NCBI GenBank assembly: GCA_963169105.1 | Contig: OY720633.1 | Coordinates: forward strand, 146,093,200 to 146,157,199 | DNA from: Ceriagrion tenellum | Taxonomy: Eukaryota; Arthropoda; Insecta; Odonata; Coenagrionidae | Direction: 5' to 3' | DNA: 64,000 nucleotides | Shown here: positions 37,301-51,200 of the stretch, one piece after another | Layout of the letters: every line of letters begins with the position of its first letter | Position numbering within the stretch: position 1 is the stretch's first letter | Notes under the pieces: model-generated | The model's database searches: none | What the model was told of the DNA's origin: nothing | The model's input: the letters and a program-made list of their open reading frames with translations, nothing else | Program-made: the position numbers and the translations under genes

Positions 37301-40300
37301 ATTGAGAAATGTTGAATTTCAAATGACATGGACGGCAACGAAGACAGTAAGGTGTGGGACAGTGAAAATGAGGACGTGATTTTCTCAGATCTTAGTAGCA
37401 GTGACGAAAACTAAAAATGAGAAGTATTATAATATAGATATTCATTAGTGATTCACGATTCTATTTCTATGAATGTTTTTTTCTTTAGTTTTATAAAAAT
37501 AATAACTGCTATTACATTGAGTTTCGATTTTCCGTGTGTTTCTAAGATTTTTCGGTGTTGTTAAATCGTCCCAGCACACAGCTACTGAGCAGAAAGCAGA
37601 CGAGACCACCGCTACCCGGCATCTATCAAGTACTTTCTGCTTTTATTTGTTGATTCGCCAATGGATTTCCGTAATCGAATGATGACGGGTTGAAATTGTA
37701 TTTAGTTCTGCAATTATTTTAGTTGGATATTTCATTTCGAACAGACACCATTTTGATAGCTGGATGATGCGATTGTATACAACTGTGATTACTGCGTGAT
37801 GTTAGTAGAGAAAGATGCACAATAAAACGGGCTGTGCATCGTGACGATATTGAAACGTAACGCAATAAATTCATGAGAAAGATGTACATCAACACTTAAC
37901 TTAGGTACAGAATTTCTATTAAAGAACGAGCATTCATGTCATGACAAAATGATGCAGGCTCAAGGGCAAAAAATTGATTTTTTAATAAAAATAATTTTTT
38001 TCCTCACGAGCCTGCCCGAAAATGGGGGTGCGCGGGATACACGAGGGCGAGGCTTACACGAGTAAATACGGTACTATGAATGAGCATACTTTGATCCAAA
38101 TGACAGAGAAAAACATGGTAAAAATCAATGTAACTTAAAACTTCCTCAATTTATCAAATACCATGTATTTGCAATGAGGCAGTTATGAATTTGAAACAAA
38201 TATGCAATCCACCTGGAAGTAATATAGTACATATAGTTATCTCTTGCTCAACATTACTTAGTTTTCCATAATTTTAGGTATAATATAAGCCAGAATGGAA
38301 TATATTCAATAGCAAGACAAAATTGTCAATTTAAACAGGATTGTTGGGGCTGATGATTATGGAATTGGAAAGTTTCAATCACCATTAAGTCAGCTACAGC
38401 AAAATCAGCACACAATTTCGAAACAACCCTGAGATCTCTTAATCAGGAAATTTAAACTAATAAGCACTTCAAATTATTACTATAAAGACATCCTGGTGTA
38501 ATCATAACAAAGGAAGCAATGATTGCTAATCCTTTAACCATAAATCTGTTGAGAAGCTCATTTACATACTGATAAAAATTAGTTGAGATCAAACGGTTCT
38601 TCAGAATGTATTTATCATGTTAAGATGGGAGTTCATGAAGTCTAAAAATGCCAATGAAGAACTAAGAGTAAAATAAAATGAAGTCCATCAGCCAATGTCT
38701 TGGCCAATGTTAAAAGCAAAAAAACTTACCCCCACATTTTTTGCTTGTACTTGTCACCTAACTTAGTCAGGGTTTCCAAATACTTATTACGGCACTCGGA
38801 TTGACAATCCAGAATGTGAGGAAGTATGGATACCACACAAAGTGGATGTTGCTCACATGCATCCTTCAACACTGCCTCATTAATTATCTAAACAAAATAA
38901 AAACAATTTTATGGATCAAATCATACATATTTAACTGGACATTGGTAGCATAAAACTAAACAGCATTTTAGAAACAGCACAACTAGGAAACTTGCATTAA
39001 CATAGTATAAAACATGTTACAAATATGACAGGCTTAATTTCACTCATGTAAATGATTTTTACTAACAATGAAAAGTGCCCATTTTAAATCCTCTAATTCA
39101 AGTTCAAGAATATAAGGATGCTGATCAAATGGATGGATAAATAACGAATGAAGAAGTATACAGAAGAGCAGAAGAGAAAAGGACACATTGGAACACGATA
39201 CAGAAAAGGAAAACCAAGTAGATTAGGCACACCCTGAGGTATATACAATAGGTTTGTGAAGAGTATAATTTATGGACAAATAGAGAAAAGTCACATGAGA
39301 AAGGCCAAGGGATAAATATGAAAAATAAAGAGGAAAGTATAGAAGAAGAAAAACCAGGAAGTGAGCAAACTAGCATTAGATAGGGAAGGATGGAGTGCTG
39401 CAGTCAAACAGAATTAATATTGAACGATCCATCATAATGATATATAAAGGATTGTTCACTTGACACTAAGTAATACCTTTGAATACTAGAAATCAATGTA
39501 GCCTTCTTTAGACAGGCATAACTGATGTCTATTTAATTGAGAATACTTTCAATATGCACCAATGCAAAATAATTACTACCACTGCACGATAACTTCACCC
39601 AATTAAATTACTGAAAGGAGTAACAAAAAATTTCAATTAGGTAATAAGCAATCAAAAAAGAGGTCCAACTATGTACCATATTACATTACAACTATGTACC
39701 AAGAGCATTGGAGATGACGTTAATTGACCAGGCCTTAGATAGGTCATTTGTCAATTCCAAAGGGGAATAGGGTTAAAAAAATTAAAAAACGAGAGATAGA
39801 CTTTGACCACAAAAAAGTCTAGATTTAAGCCTCTATTCAGTAGTAAATAGGAAGAATGATGCTCCAAATATGAAACTTCCTTAAAGTCAGTGGCATCTTA
39901 AGAGGAGGGCTGCCACTCTCCCCATGTAATACCTGGTATGATATGGAAAATGTTGGCCACAAGGTATTGAATATCCAGACTGCCAGAAATTAGCTCCCCA
40001 AAACAATGACCTTAATTCACCCCACCTATAATTTAAGATCTACATTACAAACTAGATCAATCAATCATATTCCTCGTTCAATTCAAATTGGCATATGAAA
40101 TTGAAAATGCTAATGAAGGGTAAAAATATAAAGAAAGAAATTTTTTTTACCGAAGCAATAAAACTCTCAATAGGATATTCACAATCTGTATAAAAAGGGC
40201 CAAGTAAAATATAGTGCTGATTGAAATAAAGCTTTGATTCAAAGATTTATGTGATAGACACGCGATATCTGAACAGTTAGTGTGGCATACCTCTTTCATT

Positions 40301-43300
40301 TCCGGTGTGGGTACATTTTCAGCATGCTTATCCAATGCCCAAGAAACTATGTCAGAAGAGGTTCTTCCACCATTATATTCTTCAGCTGAATTTCTGTCTT
40401 TAGGACCAGATGGGAAGAATTTGATGGTAGGATAACCTTTTACATCATACTCGCTGGCTTTGCTTTGATGAGCTGTTGCATCCAATGCTCCTAATTTGAC
40501 CTGTAATTAATAGTGTTGGAATTATTTCAATCCCAGATAAAAACCAATGATCAATTTTTTGCATGAATAAACTGCAAATCTTTATATCTAGAGAACTCTC
40601 AAATTTAAAAAAGTTCCCTCTAAATACTAAAGTCAATTACCCTCATTGGACAATTTAGCAAAGACTGAATTTGTAAATACCTTTTAATTAGTATCAAGAA
40701 AATCTATTAACTTTCCACATTGAGTGACGAAAATGAAAAAAATTGGCCAAATAAAAAATTTCTTTCCAAATGTACATTCACTTTTATACTAATTACAATC
40801 AGAATAGGTGCTAAGATATACAGTAAGAAAGACAATAGAGGCTAAGATAGAATATACTTTTGAGTGGCTCAGTTTCTTCCGTTACAATTATTAGAAGGCA
40901 GTAGCTAAAAACTCTGAAAACTATGATATAAGTAAAAACAACATACCCAAGAATGTACACACCCAGCACGTTTTAGCTAGCACAGATCTGGAGCAATTAA
41001 TTTCTACAAACCAGAATTTCTAGTATTCTACTTAATTTAACAAGGTGGAATTTTAATACAACAAATATATTCTGGTATCATTATAAAAGTCAAATTTCCA
41101 GAGATACAGAATCACATGTACCACTTTACACCCATTTGATTTATCATTAAATACTGAACCTCTCAGGTTCATTCAAATTTCATGGGATGCAAAGACTTTT
41201 AAAAGAATTAAGTCCTCTTTAACAACCTCATTATTTCCCAGCAATTCGATGACTTTCCTGGTTAACCTGTTTCCTAATATAGTGCCCCTTCTGATTTATA
41301 CACATCACCATGGTAAACACTGAGTGAAAAAGATGAGGCCAACATGGAAGATTACACCTGAAGAATGTTCAATGCATCAAATGAGTTTTGTAGACTTACT
41401 GGAATTTCAATGTGTTCAACACTTTCAATGAGTCGGATTCTCCTCAAAAGATGAAACATTTTTTATTTGTTGCCATAGCGCGCACACTGCCCCTGGAGAG
41501 CAGGTGTCTATGACAAAAACTCTGCATCATACGATTCCATGAGCTAATTAAGGTACATTATCCCATAAAAATATACATATTGGGTGAGTAATACAAAATC
41601 AGAAAAGGTTCAACTAATTGTCAAACAGTGACATATGAAAAGCAAGGGAAATGTAAATTCGTCAAAATATAATATAAAAAAGACTACTTTTCATACATAA
41701 ATTCTATAAAAGCATCCCATACATACAAGAAGCCAAATTATATTACACTAACTTTAGCTTCACATTTCGTTCCTGCAAACTCAAATTTTCTAACCACTAT
41801 GGAATACTCTAATATATGACAAGCCATCATACACACCAATATGTATAAAAACATCAAAGATGAAGTGTTATCCATCGAAACATTGGCAGCAGCCAAAAAT
41901 TTAACCCGGAGGGAATCCTGAGAGAATTTCACACATAATATTCGACAGGAAAGTACAAAATCATTTATCAAAGTTGAAATTCTACATTAAAAACTATTTG
42001 ATTCGACTGGGATACCAGCTCCATGAACATGTTTTTAATCTCTTATGTTTGTTTACATTGGGTTACTTTGACAAAAAATTTTCAATGCGAAAATTGATAC
42101 TTTCCACACACCCAATCAAATTTATGATATCTGGTGGTATTTATAATATCAATCTAAATTTGTATGAGGATCTCTCCAACATATTGAATGATATATACAC
42201 CTGAAAAGAAGCAAGTCTGCAGGAATTCAAACTGACAACAGTACACATACCTTCCCCTTTAATTCAGTAGCAGCTTTAGCCCAATGAGGAGCAAGGTTCT
42301 TGCAGTGGCCACACCATGGAGCATAAAACTCCACCAACCACATCTCATCAGAACCAAGAACAAGTTTGTCAAAGTTGGCATCAGTAAGCTCAACGACATC
42401 CTTAGCATCTCCACTCTGAAAGAGAAAGAAAATAGAATCAATTTTCACTATAAACTGATGATACTTAGCAAAATCACAAATATATCCCATAAACTTCATT
42501 GCAGGAAATGTCTAAACAGCAAGTTGGCAAAGGCCCAGAGGTCCAACTTGTTTTAGTCCATGGATAAGGTGTCCAGCAGCTGGCATTTGAAAATTCCATG
42601 AGATTTCCAGGTTTTCCAGACAAAATTTTTATTTTTCCAGAGGAAATATTAATGTTACCTCGTAATTTACAAGAAAATATTTGGTATGTTTTTTGGGTGA
42701 TTAAACATAAGGATTATTTTTAAACTTACATATTAGGAGGAAAATAACACAAAACTTTAAAATAGTTTTGCTAAATAGTATAAAGTATATGTTACAAAAT
42801 TTTTTATCTGTATCAATCAAGCAAACCATAGACATCTGCTACACCCATACAAGCCATTCAGACTTGGCTCTCTAATATTATTTTGTCCCCAAATCTGATG
42901 CAATGAAGAGAAGATATAATTTTCAAACCATATGTCACAAATGATACTTACACAAAACATAACAAGGAAAATACAATAAGGTAGCTGCATGTGATCACAA
43001 AAAGAATTCAAGATAAAAGCATCAGATATAGAGTGAAGAATGTACAAGGTGCACAGAATGTGGAAATTAAATTGTTTGGTCATTTACTTGCAAGTGAATG
43101 ACCAAGGGTTAGATGCTCCAGTAATATTATCATACATCGCCATCAAAACATTCAATAACTGCCCATTCACTCCATAGTCCTTCAAAATCTTCCACAACTT
43201 CTTTCTATATATCCTGTCATATGCCTTCTCTAAGTCAACTACCGCACAATACACTTTCCTTCGGATGCCCATATGTTTTTCTATCACTTGCTGAAGCACG

Positions 43301-46144
43301 AAAAGCTGGTCACTACATCCTCTCCCAGGCATAAACCAACACTGCACACCCCATATCCTGTCAGAAGTAATATTCCTCACTCTTACGATTTAAAATTTTG
43401 CTGAATACTTTTCCTGGAATACTCAATAAAATATGGCCCTATAATTATTATATTTGGTCTTTCCTCCCTTCCCTTAGTACAATGAAGCATTGATTGCATT
43501 CTTTCAATCCACTGGAACAACAGAAGCCTGTAAGCATAAATTATATAGTAACTTAAATAAAACTTATCTGAAGATGACACGAAGTGTCCAAACCCGGGTC
43601 GTGTTATTAAACCTTTAGTGGAGTATACAAAGTTTTATTTAAGTTACTATGAATTACTTCCACAAAGTCAAGCCTGGAACCATTTCCTTTGTGATAAATT
43701 ATATAGTTCACACAGCCGACAAATGAGTAAATTACACCCACACTTCAACATTTCAATGGATATCCCATCTACGCCGGCAGCCTTTCCATTTTTCAATACT
43801 TTCAGAGCCGTTGTGACCTCATTCTCACTGTTCTCCTTTTCCATCATCACATTCTCACATACTACTTCGCAAAGCTCATCCTCAGCGCCAGCAACATTAT
43901 TGCATAATTCTTCAAAATGCTCCCTCCAGCAGTCCCTGATATTGCTCTCATCCACACAACTCTCCACTTTTGTTCTTTACCACATTCATTCCCCTACCTC
44001 CACCAATCTTAGCCCTTTATACCCATTTCCAAAACAGCTTTTTACTGTCTTCAAAATCGCTCTGCATCTTGCTAGCTTCATCCACACACATTCTGTCCTT
44101 GCTCTCGTTCACAACGATTTTGTATTCACTCTTTTCCTTTCTGTAAATCTCTCATGCTTTAGTATGCTCGATGTATCTCCGCTTCCGTCACATTATATGA
44201 CTTTCTCTTTCCTGACCGCAATTTTCACTTCTTCATTCCACCAAGCATCACCTTCCATTCTTCCTACCACACCTTTTCCACATACACTTTCAGCACATTC
44301 TACAGTCACTCCTTTTAAACACTCCCATGCATCATTCACATTCTCGTTTCTGACATACTCGTCCCATTCTCTCTGCTTAAAGGATCGAGCATCCTCAAGC
44401 ATGCAACCATACTGCATTCTTACCTCAATGCCCAGCAACCTCTCCACTTTTACTAACAACTGCTTACGCACAACATTATTCCTTGGCACTCACTTTCTGG
44501 CCAGACTCACTTTGAATAGTATCAAATAGTGGTCTGTTCCACATTCAGCACCCCTCATCACTCTCGTGTCCCACACTAACTCCCTTAATCTCTCACCATA
44601 CACAACGAAATCAATCATGCTTTTACAATCGCCCCTTTGCCAAGTATACAATGTATTCCCATATGTTTAAACTATGTATTCGACATGGGCCAAGTATACA
44701 TATGTATTGTCATATGTTTAAACCATGTATTCGACATGGGCACATTAAACCATGTATTCATATGCCCCTCAGGACGGGATTTTCCTTCCAGAGTTAGAAA
44801 ACATGCATCGAGTCAAAGAAGCTCACAGTGAGTTGACAATCCATGTACTGAAGTATCAATGACATAAACATCAATAAAACATTGACTATTTCATGGATAA
44901 TTATTAATAATTACGAGATCATATTAAACAGGCAGATATGCATTACCTTCGAGCCACCTCCACCGGATCCACCGGATTTTTCCATCCTTGCCTCTACCTT
45001 GGCACGAGCTGCTTTGAGTGCTCCTTCCACAATTCCACTGACACTTCTGGCACCATTGAAATCTTCTGGTTTTTTCTTGTCTGCACCGAATATCTTAATT
45101 GTTGGGAATCCTCTAATCCCATACTTTCCTGCCAGAGACTTATGATCGTCAGCATTGACAGCTCCTACTTTAACAACTCCCTATGGAATCGAAAAAATCC
45201 ATAAAATGTAAACAATTAATGGTAGTAGGTACCTGATATTCGGCCAACTGTAAATACCTAAAATAGACATTAACAAATTTTCAGTACTCATTTTATTACT
45301 AAGAAAGATGCCCGAAATCTAAAGAAATTATGACTACACAAAATATGGCCATTAATGAACACTATTATCTCTTCTTCAAATTAACTTGGTCAGTGAAGAA
45401 CTGCAGACGAGGGCGGGGGCAGTTTTATCTTCGACCATCCCTAGGAAACATTTTCAGAATGATTTTTCTTCTGCATTAGGGGGGCATGATTTTTTCACAA
45501 CATTCAAGTATCCTCAATTCTTGGCAGGCCTGATGCAAGCAATCTTTTGATAGAATTTTAAACTTTATGAAGGCAGAGCCGGCACTTAAAATGTTCAAAA
45601 ATACTTTCACGGATAACAAGTATACCATGCATTCCACCCATTTAGGTATTGATTACCTTCAGAGCATCCGCAGCTTTTGTATAGTCTGGTACTAGTCGTT
45701 GACAATGTCCACACCACGGTGCAAAAAATTCTACTACCCAAACTTCGTCGCTATCAATGACGAGCCTATCAAAATTTGAAGGCGTGAGATCAACAACACT
45801 CGAAGAAGCAGGGTACAGCGCGGCTCCACCGGTCGCTAATCCGATGATTAAAGCTGCAGAACAAATTGAATTCAACATTACTAAAGATATTCGCAGTACA
45901 AACATTAAACCTGTTGAATGCTGTGACATGACTAAAACAGCAAGATTTTCAGAAAACAGCAAAATTCAGAGTTGAGAAGTGGTTCTACATGTTGAGTAAG
46001 TTCAATTTACCTTTCCTCACATTTTACTTAATAAATTATTAACAAAAAGCAATCACAAAATAGCGAAGTATATAAAATCACACAAGCAAGGAAAAATACA
46101 GAATGGGAAAACTCACCCAATGCAATACGGCTTCCTTCCCACAT
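34391..46144 (-). CDS. PDIA6: protein disulfide-isomerase A6 (P5), 8 exons
   Basis: PDIA6/P5 is an ER-lumen thiol oxidoreductase that forms and rearranges disulfides and modulates the stress sensors IRE1 and PERK in other animals. Exons, in order, are 46117-46144, 45657-45853, 44947-45180, 42251-42415, 40291-40500, 38730-38887, 35007-35165 and 34391-34559. All have GT-AG borders and consistent phases, giving 1,320 nt and 439 aa (human 440). Residues 1-28 hold a signal peptide (MWEGSRIALALIIGLATGG). Thioredoxin domain 1 has APWCGHC at 54-60 and domain 2 has APWCGHC at 185-191, both with intact active cysteines. A non-catalytic b-type domain follows, then an acidic tail (PPEEDIDLSDVDLDEDLS) and the KDEL retrieval signal at 436-439. 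The start is the first ATG, with a signal peptide directly after it. Introns hold a pogo element and a LINE fragment. Confidence 0.96.
34611..34716 (-). other. possible alternative terminal or poison exon of PDIA6
   Basis: Between PDIA6 exons 7 and 8, a good acceptor (TTTTATCCCTAG) precedes a frame that is in phase with exon 7 (which ends in AG of an Arg codon). It stays open for 34 codons (LIRTKEALDPQVSLALIMRI...) before TGA at 34,611-34,613. A GTATGT donor follows right after. Used as a last exon it would replace the acidic tail and KDEL. Used as a cassette it would introduce a stop. The peptide could instead derive from an old retroelement, as it recalls the ILxxPxWP-type segment of DIRS-like polyproteins. 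Confidence 0.3.
35551..38071 (+). mobile_element. pogo-like transposon (Tc1/mariner superfamily), decayed
   Basis: TA flanks both ends (35549-35550 and 38072-38073). The terminal inverted repeats are CCATATTTACTCGTGT and CCGTATTTACTCGTGT (complement of right end), with inner matches such as AATGGGGGTGCG. The transposase is on the plus strand. It starts at about 36,279 (MNSEVELQSYPVRTKLHIIS) and has a helix-turn-helix block. A CENP-B-type RGWLQRFFIRNGLSIRR lies at about 36,625. A DDE-type core follows, with NADQTPVYFEMPS and MLTVMADGKKLPPYVIF. At least two stops and frameshifts break it, so it is dead. It lies in the PDIA6 intron between exons 6 and 7. Confidence 0.85.
38888..40290. other. PDIA6 intron 5
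   Basis: AT-rich intron with no recognised element or reading frame. Confidence 0.5.
40501..42250. other. PDIA6 intron 4
   Basis: AT-rich intron. Short open frames at 41,738-42,204 have low-complexity hydrophobic translations and no similarity I know. Confidence 0.5.
43084..44640 (-). mobile_element. non-LTR retrotransposon fragment (endonuclease-RT type)
   Basis: Read on the minus strand from 44,640 down, pieces appear in the order of a LINE ORF2. First comes an endonuclease C-terminus (about 44,600-44,500), then a linker with ECLKGVTVE-type sequence, then the RT approach ALKVLKNGKAAGVDGIS (about 43,800). The RT palm follows with FMPGRGCSDQLFVLQQVIEK and VYCAVVDLEKAYDR, where the Asp of motif A is kept. 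The copy ends at 43,084 before the catalytic ADD box, so it is truncated as well as frameshifted. A 144-bp insertion splits it at 43,550. It lies in PDIA6 intron 3. The antisense strand carries a 303-codon open frame that is only its shadow. Confidence 0.8.
43550..43693 (+). mobile_element. 144-bp insertion with Penelope-type tail, nested in the LINE
   Basis: An exact 14-bp duplication, ATAAATTATATAGT, flanks it (43536-43549 and 43694-43707). Inside, AACTTAAATAAAACTT and its complement AAGTTTTATTTAAGTT bracket CTGAAGATGACACGAAGTGT, then CCAAACCCGGGTCG. That is CTGANGA, a perfect hairpin TGACAC/GTGTC and then CAAAC, one base from the hammerhead GAAAC box. Removing it restores LINE continuity. 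A non-autonomous Penelope-like copy is the best fit. Confidence 0.65.
44640..44740 (+). repeat. two tandem 50-bp units
   Basis: CCAAGTATACA...CATATGTTTAAAC...ATGTATTCGACATGGG occurs twice in tandem, with a degraded third part (CATTAAACCATGTATTCATATG) after it. It lies at the 5' end of the LINE fragment, in PDIA6 intron 3. Confidence 0.75.
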
Positions 46145-46255
46145 GTTGCTTAACTTCAGCAAGTCGTTTTAGAAGTACATAGAGAATTTAATCACCACTG
46201 TCTATATCTCTCCTCGACCGCCTACGCGCTCCCCGTTACGAGTATGTCCAAAATG

Positions 46256-46274
46256 CGTGGTGAAACTTGATTGG
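46256..46274 (-). promoter_or_regulatory. ERSE (unfolded protein response element) of PDIA6
   Basis: On the minus strand the sequence reads CCAAT, nine bases, CCACG. This is the exact ER stress response element bound by NF-Y and ATF6/XBP1 in animals. It lies about 110 bp upstream of the PDIA6 ATG in the transcribed orientation. PDIA6 is a known stress-induced chaperone gene, so placement and target agree. Confidence 0.8.
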
Positions 46275-48262
46275 GCCACCGCTCTGGCTAAGGCTGGCGC
46301 ACACATGCGTACACGTACGTGCCGGTCACCGGTGATAAATTTTTGACAATTAACACAATTTTTTCTTGAGATTTTACGATATGTACAGATGAAATTATCC
46401 CATCGAACAACATTTCTCTTTTAACAGCTATAAAAACTTCACAGACGCGTCAATTCAGCATAATCTAAGATTTGTACATTAGGTACCCAAGCCAGAGAAA
46501 GTTAATTTTATCATGTAGTCTCACCTGTTTTTCAAGCTCTAAAAACACTTTCTTACAATCTGCGTAGTATTTCAGCCCTTGAAATCAATATATTATGAAA
46601 TTAAGTGAAGTCGTTCGAGACGAACTCGCTTGGCGGGCTTTTCAAATTACGTTCAAATGCGGCCTGCGTGGGATATGGCTTCTTCTTCTTGATTAAATAC
46701 ATTAACAGTTGTAACTTTCCGTTACACTTCAGAATTGTTCATCGTCTTCAGAATTAAATATCACATAAATATTGAGAAACACATTAAAATGAGAATAAAA
46801 GCTAATGCTCATGTTGTGTCCATAATTATTTTATAATTTATGATAATCCCATGTGCCTTCAACTTCCCAACTAAGTATCAAGCATTTAATCCAGAAAAGA
46901 AAACTTATACGAAGGTGAACGTCCAGAATATCTGTTATTACTTTAAGCCTAGTATGCTGCCCTTCCACAGAATTGTGTTGACTGTATACAGGGAGCAATA
47001 TGGTGCTACTGCAATGTCAAGATATCATCATTAAAAGTGCTCATTGCTATGCCCCATGGGCAATAAAATCACTTACATCATGGGCTTAAACTTAAATAAG
47101 GTCATTTTTAGAATTTTTCTCAAAATTGTACAGAAAAAAGCAAAATGGATTCATGATTAATCACAAGAAAGTTCGAGCCCTATGATTGTAGTTAATTAAA
47201 CATTTCCTAAATGAAAGGAGAGTTTTGCCTCGTGCGAGCTTACCTATCACATAGAACATATAAGTTTACCTGCAAAGAGCAAGCAAGAACACAACATGCT
47301 TCAAAATCAAGCGACTGAATTCCCATAGGAAACAGCTATTGCAGCTGACATAACCTTGTTAACAGTAGGCAATATTGCATCATTCTTCTTAAAAAACTGT
47401 AGTCAATAGTCACCTATCTCACTAGATTCTGACCATACTTGATCACTCTACACTTGCATCAGTTTCATTTCACCCAACAAAACATCTTAGATTTATTGAG
47501 GTGACGCCATTGCTATTTCCACGATGTCAGAAATATTATAATGATGACTTGGAATTAAGTCCATAATGGCCTAATGCTATTCCAGCTTTCAGGGATGAAA
47601 TTATCCCAATGACTGAGACTTTTTAGTTATTTTTTATTGATTGTAGAAAAGGATGGAGAATTTGGCAGGTGAAAAATTAACAAAAGATGACCTCTGTGAA
47701 TTTAAGTACCATTTGAGTGCTGGGAATGAAAAAGTAACCAAATTACTAAATAATAATCCATTCCAATCCCTGCTCATGCCTTCCGTTAGGTTAAAGAAAG
47801 CATTAGCCAAGGTATTGATGCCTGACTCATGTCATCTTCAGGGCACAGAGAAGTAAGGCCTTGAATGTCAAAACAAATGAGAATGGGTCATGTGTCAATG
47901 CACGGACTAGAATGCATACTTCAACCTGATAAATATCCTAGAAGAATTAGTACAAAAGAGAAGCCTTTCAGGCTTTGCATTCTTGACCATAGTCCAACAT
48001 CTCAGATTGGGAACAGGAAAAAAAGACTAAAACAATCATCATCAACTTTCATCATGGTAATTTATCAACAGAAGTATAGCTACATCAAAATGATATGCTT
48101 CAATGGTTAAATATAAAGCCATTATCTGGACGGAATATTCAATGTAAAGAATTAAAAAAAATAAATATATAAATATTTTTAAAAATCTTTACAAACATAA
48201 ATAACAACCAAGATAGAAGAATGTAAACATCATTCGGTTACAACACAATTAAAAATGTATGC
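46275..48262. other. intergenic between PDIA6 and WDR35
   Basis: PDIA6 promoter flank on the left and WDR35 3' flank on the right. Short plus-strand frames at 46,840-47,034 and 47,653-47,856 (the latter MENLAGEKLTKDDLCEFKYH...) match nothing I recognise. No transposon ends were found. Confidence 0.4.
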
Positions 48263-51200
48263 TTATGTTTCTGTGAGTAGAGATGAATAGCACAATGGGC
48301 ATGATACACGTGAATTCATTTCTTGTTGAAAAGCACGATGATGACAAACAGAGCATGTCCAATGAGCAGCTGAATGAAACAGTGGCCTCCCAGATGCAAT
48401 GCAAGCACCAAAACGCTCCTTGCAGCTAGGACAAAAGCTGAACCTAGACAGATTAAGATAGGTTTAATTAACTTTGTAAAACTAATTTCACTCTACTAGA
48501 CATAAGAAATGTCATCAAATTATCTGGGTGTCGGAGGAAGGTGCCAACACACAAAAGAATGAGAAAAGAATTCTAACACATGCATTACTTCTGGGTACCT
48601 TTAAATTGATACGTGTCACAGAGATGATCCAGTAAAACTGTACTATGCTACTGAGACAACAGGAATGCAACATTGTTGAAAAAACATTGAAATTGAAGTT
48701 CTTAAAAAATTAAGCGCAGACCCAAGTCATCATTTTCATCAAATGGAAAATTCTTGAAGTACATAGAAACCTCTCTGTTACACTTTTGAAGGGGTCAAAA
48801 AAAAGGTGTCATTTGCAGGTGAATCTAAATAAAGGGAAATATTTATTTAAAGTAAAATGAAGCAAAATCATTACCAAACGTTTCATAATATTCTTAAATT
48901 TGCAAAGATTACATTGGAATCTAATAGTTGCAGCTGATTGGTGCAAATGATGGAGAAAAATAGTAATTTTTTTTTCCTTAATTTCAAGTGAACAGGGGGT
49001 GCAGGGCCCTGTTCCAATAACTAAACGGTTTTTTCATGTTTTGACCCCCTGTCTTTGCATCACGGGCATGCATTTGTCCTTTAAAAATCTTAGATATCAT
49101 CCATACCTTTGCGTTGGTTGCATGTTATAGGCAAGGTCCTCACGCTTTTTTTTTTTTTAAATGTGGATGTCTAGGTTTTCCTAAAACAAAGGGTCTCAAA
49201 GCCATACGCATTGGCTCCCAACACAATACTGTGGTCAGCTTTGTTGTGTTTGTCCCTATGGTAAGAGTCACCTTTGAAGTCCAGGGTCTAGTGTGGCAAT
49301 ATCTAATAACAAAAACCTGTCACATCCACAGTAAATATGCCTTAAAAAGCACAGCCATCAACAATATTATGCTAAGTTTAGAACTTTCATTGAGAAACTG
49401 TTTCATGATCTACACATTCAGATTCACCACTTGTTTTAAGCAATATTTCATTGAATTTTGAAACAGTCAATATAGCCATTTGATGCTTTGAAGTCATCAA
49501 TACCTAATATTGCTGCTGCATTAAGTTTCTTTTCTTTAAACGAAACTCAGCTAATCTATATGCCACTGACTTGCAGTGTAATCTTCACAGAATGCATGCA
49601 CAATCTTAGCTAAAATGTGGTATCTATATAATTTGTTATATTTTATTTTGTTTGCAGTGTGTTTTCAGAAGTAATGAGATCGTAATATGAAATTGAAGAT
49701 AAAGGCATCAGGGTCCCTATAGCCAGTACGAATGGGAATTAAGTTGTTGTGCAAAATTAACATATATGTACTTTATAACAAATAAAGTAAAAGAATTGAA
49801 ACTTTCATAAAACACTTGAAAATGGTGCATTTAATTCTCAAGATAGTTGAACTGAAGGTAATTATGCAGTAATCTGGCAAATTTTTGAATTTCTACCAAA
49901 GGCTCGAAAAATAGGCTCATTTTTCAATTTTTGCAAGAGAAACAGCATTCTTACAGTGATGAGAAACAGCAACTACAACTATTCAGCAGAAAATAAGACA
50001 GGCCACTAATGGATGGTTCCCCTACAACACACATTTGGGCACACATATGTACTTCTGTTGTATTTTAACGGGTCGCATACATATGTATTAATGTGTTGTA
50101 TTACATCTGTAATACTTTGTATTGCTTCATGTATTTCCTCTGTATTCATACATATGTAAAAGTGGAACGTATTACACGCAGAATAAATTTGTATTTTTTC
50201 ATTTGCATGAGTTTAGATACATATGTAAGGATGGACAAAAATGCAAAAAAAATAAATATGTATACTTCCTGTATTTTTGGGATGTTTACTTACTTGCGCC
50301 CTGTGAAACGCTCATTTAAGTTTTTTCCAGAAACAATTAGGTTGAACGCTTATGCCCGCTTTTCTTATTCCAATTATCTTTCTGCCATCAAATATATATC
50401 CTCGAAAGTTTGCACATATGTCACTCAAAAGTCGAAGTGAGCATGTATAGTGAAGATGGCGGCCTTATATATGTGAATGTGTAATGCATATGAAATACAA
50501 CTGTATTACATATGTAAATTTGAGTCTCCCTAAACAAAATATACATATTGAAATTTGGTTGTCCATGCATGAAAAATACAAAACATGGTTCATATCGCAT
50601 CTAGTTATCGTTGATGAATGGATTAGCTGCCGGTTGCACCTTTTTTCTATTAATGTCTATATTTATATAAGGTTTGATGCATGATTTTTTGCCGGAATCA
50701 CATGTAAGCCAAGGACTTCGCGTAATGTTCATTTTTTAATGATGATATGATTTAAAGGTCGTGATTCCTTGCGCTCGAGGGACATGATGGTGAAGCCTTG
50801 GAACGCCATATATCGGGTATCATCTGTATTCAGGAATTTTGAAGTTGATATATAAGCTCCTACTTTTGCATCTTCGTCGACTTCGTGTTCAACCTCAGCG
50901 TGTTTGGCTTGCCATCTCCTGCGTTCTTGTGTTTTTTCGTTCTCAAGTGCTTTGAATTCGCTGACAGCATCGCTTTGATTATCATCAATTAACGATAATA
51001 TATTTCTATTTTATATATCCATGTATAATATTATATACCCTTATATAATATTATGTATTTGCATATTCCATATATTGTACATTCATGGTATCCGGTGTGT
51101 GTGCATTCGGGTAGACATAGCTTGACAGTGTGGTGTAGGTGGAAATCCATTTCCATCCCGCATCTGTTTGCGATTTATTGTGTCGTGCCCAGGTGGAAGC

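Noticed and set aside
43618..44529. 303-codon open frame on the plus strand
   Set aside because: It is exactly antisense to the LINE coding region, is Ser/Thr/Phe-rich and low in complexity, and matches no family; it is a shadow frame.
44640..44740. CRISPR-like array
   Set aside because: Only two tandem units of about 50 bp, without unique spacers, in a eukaryotic intron; a simple tandem duplication explains it.
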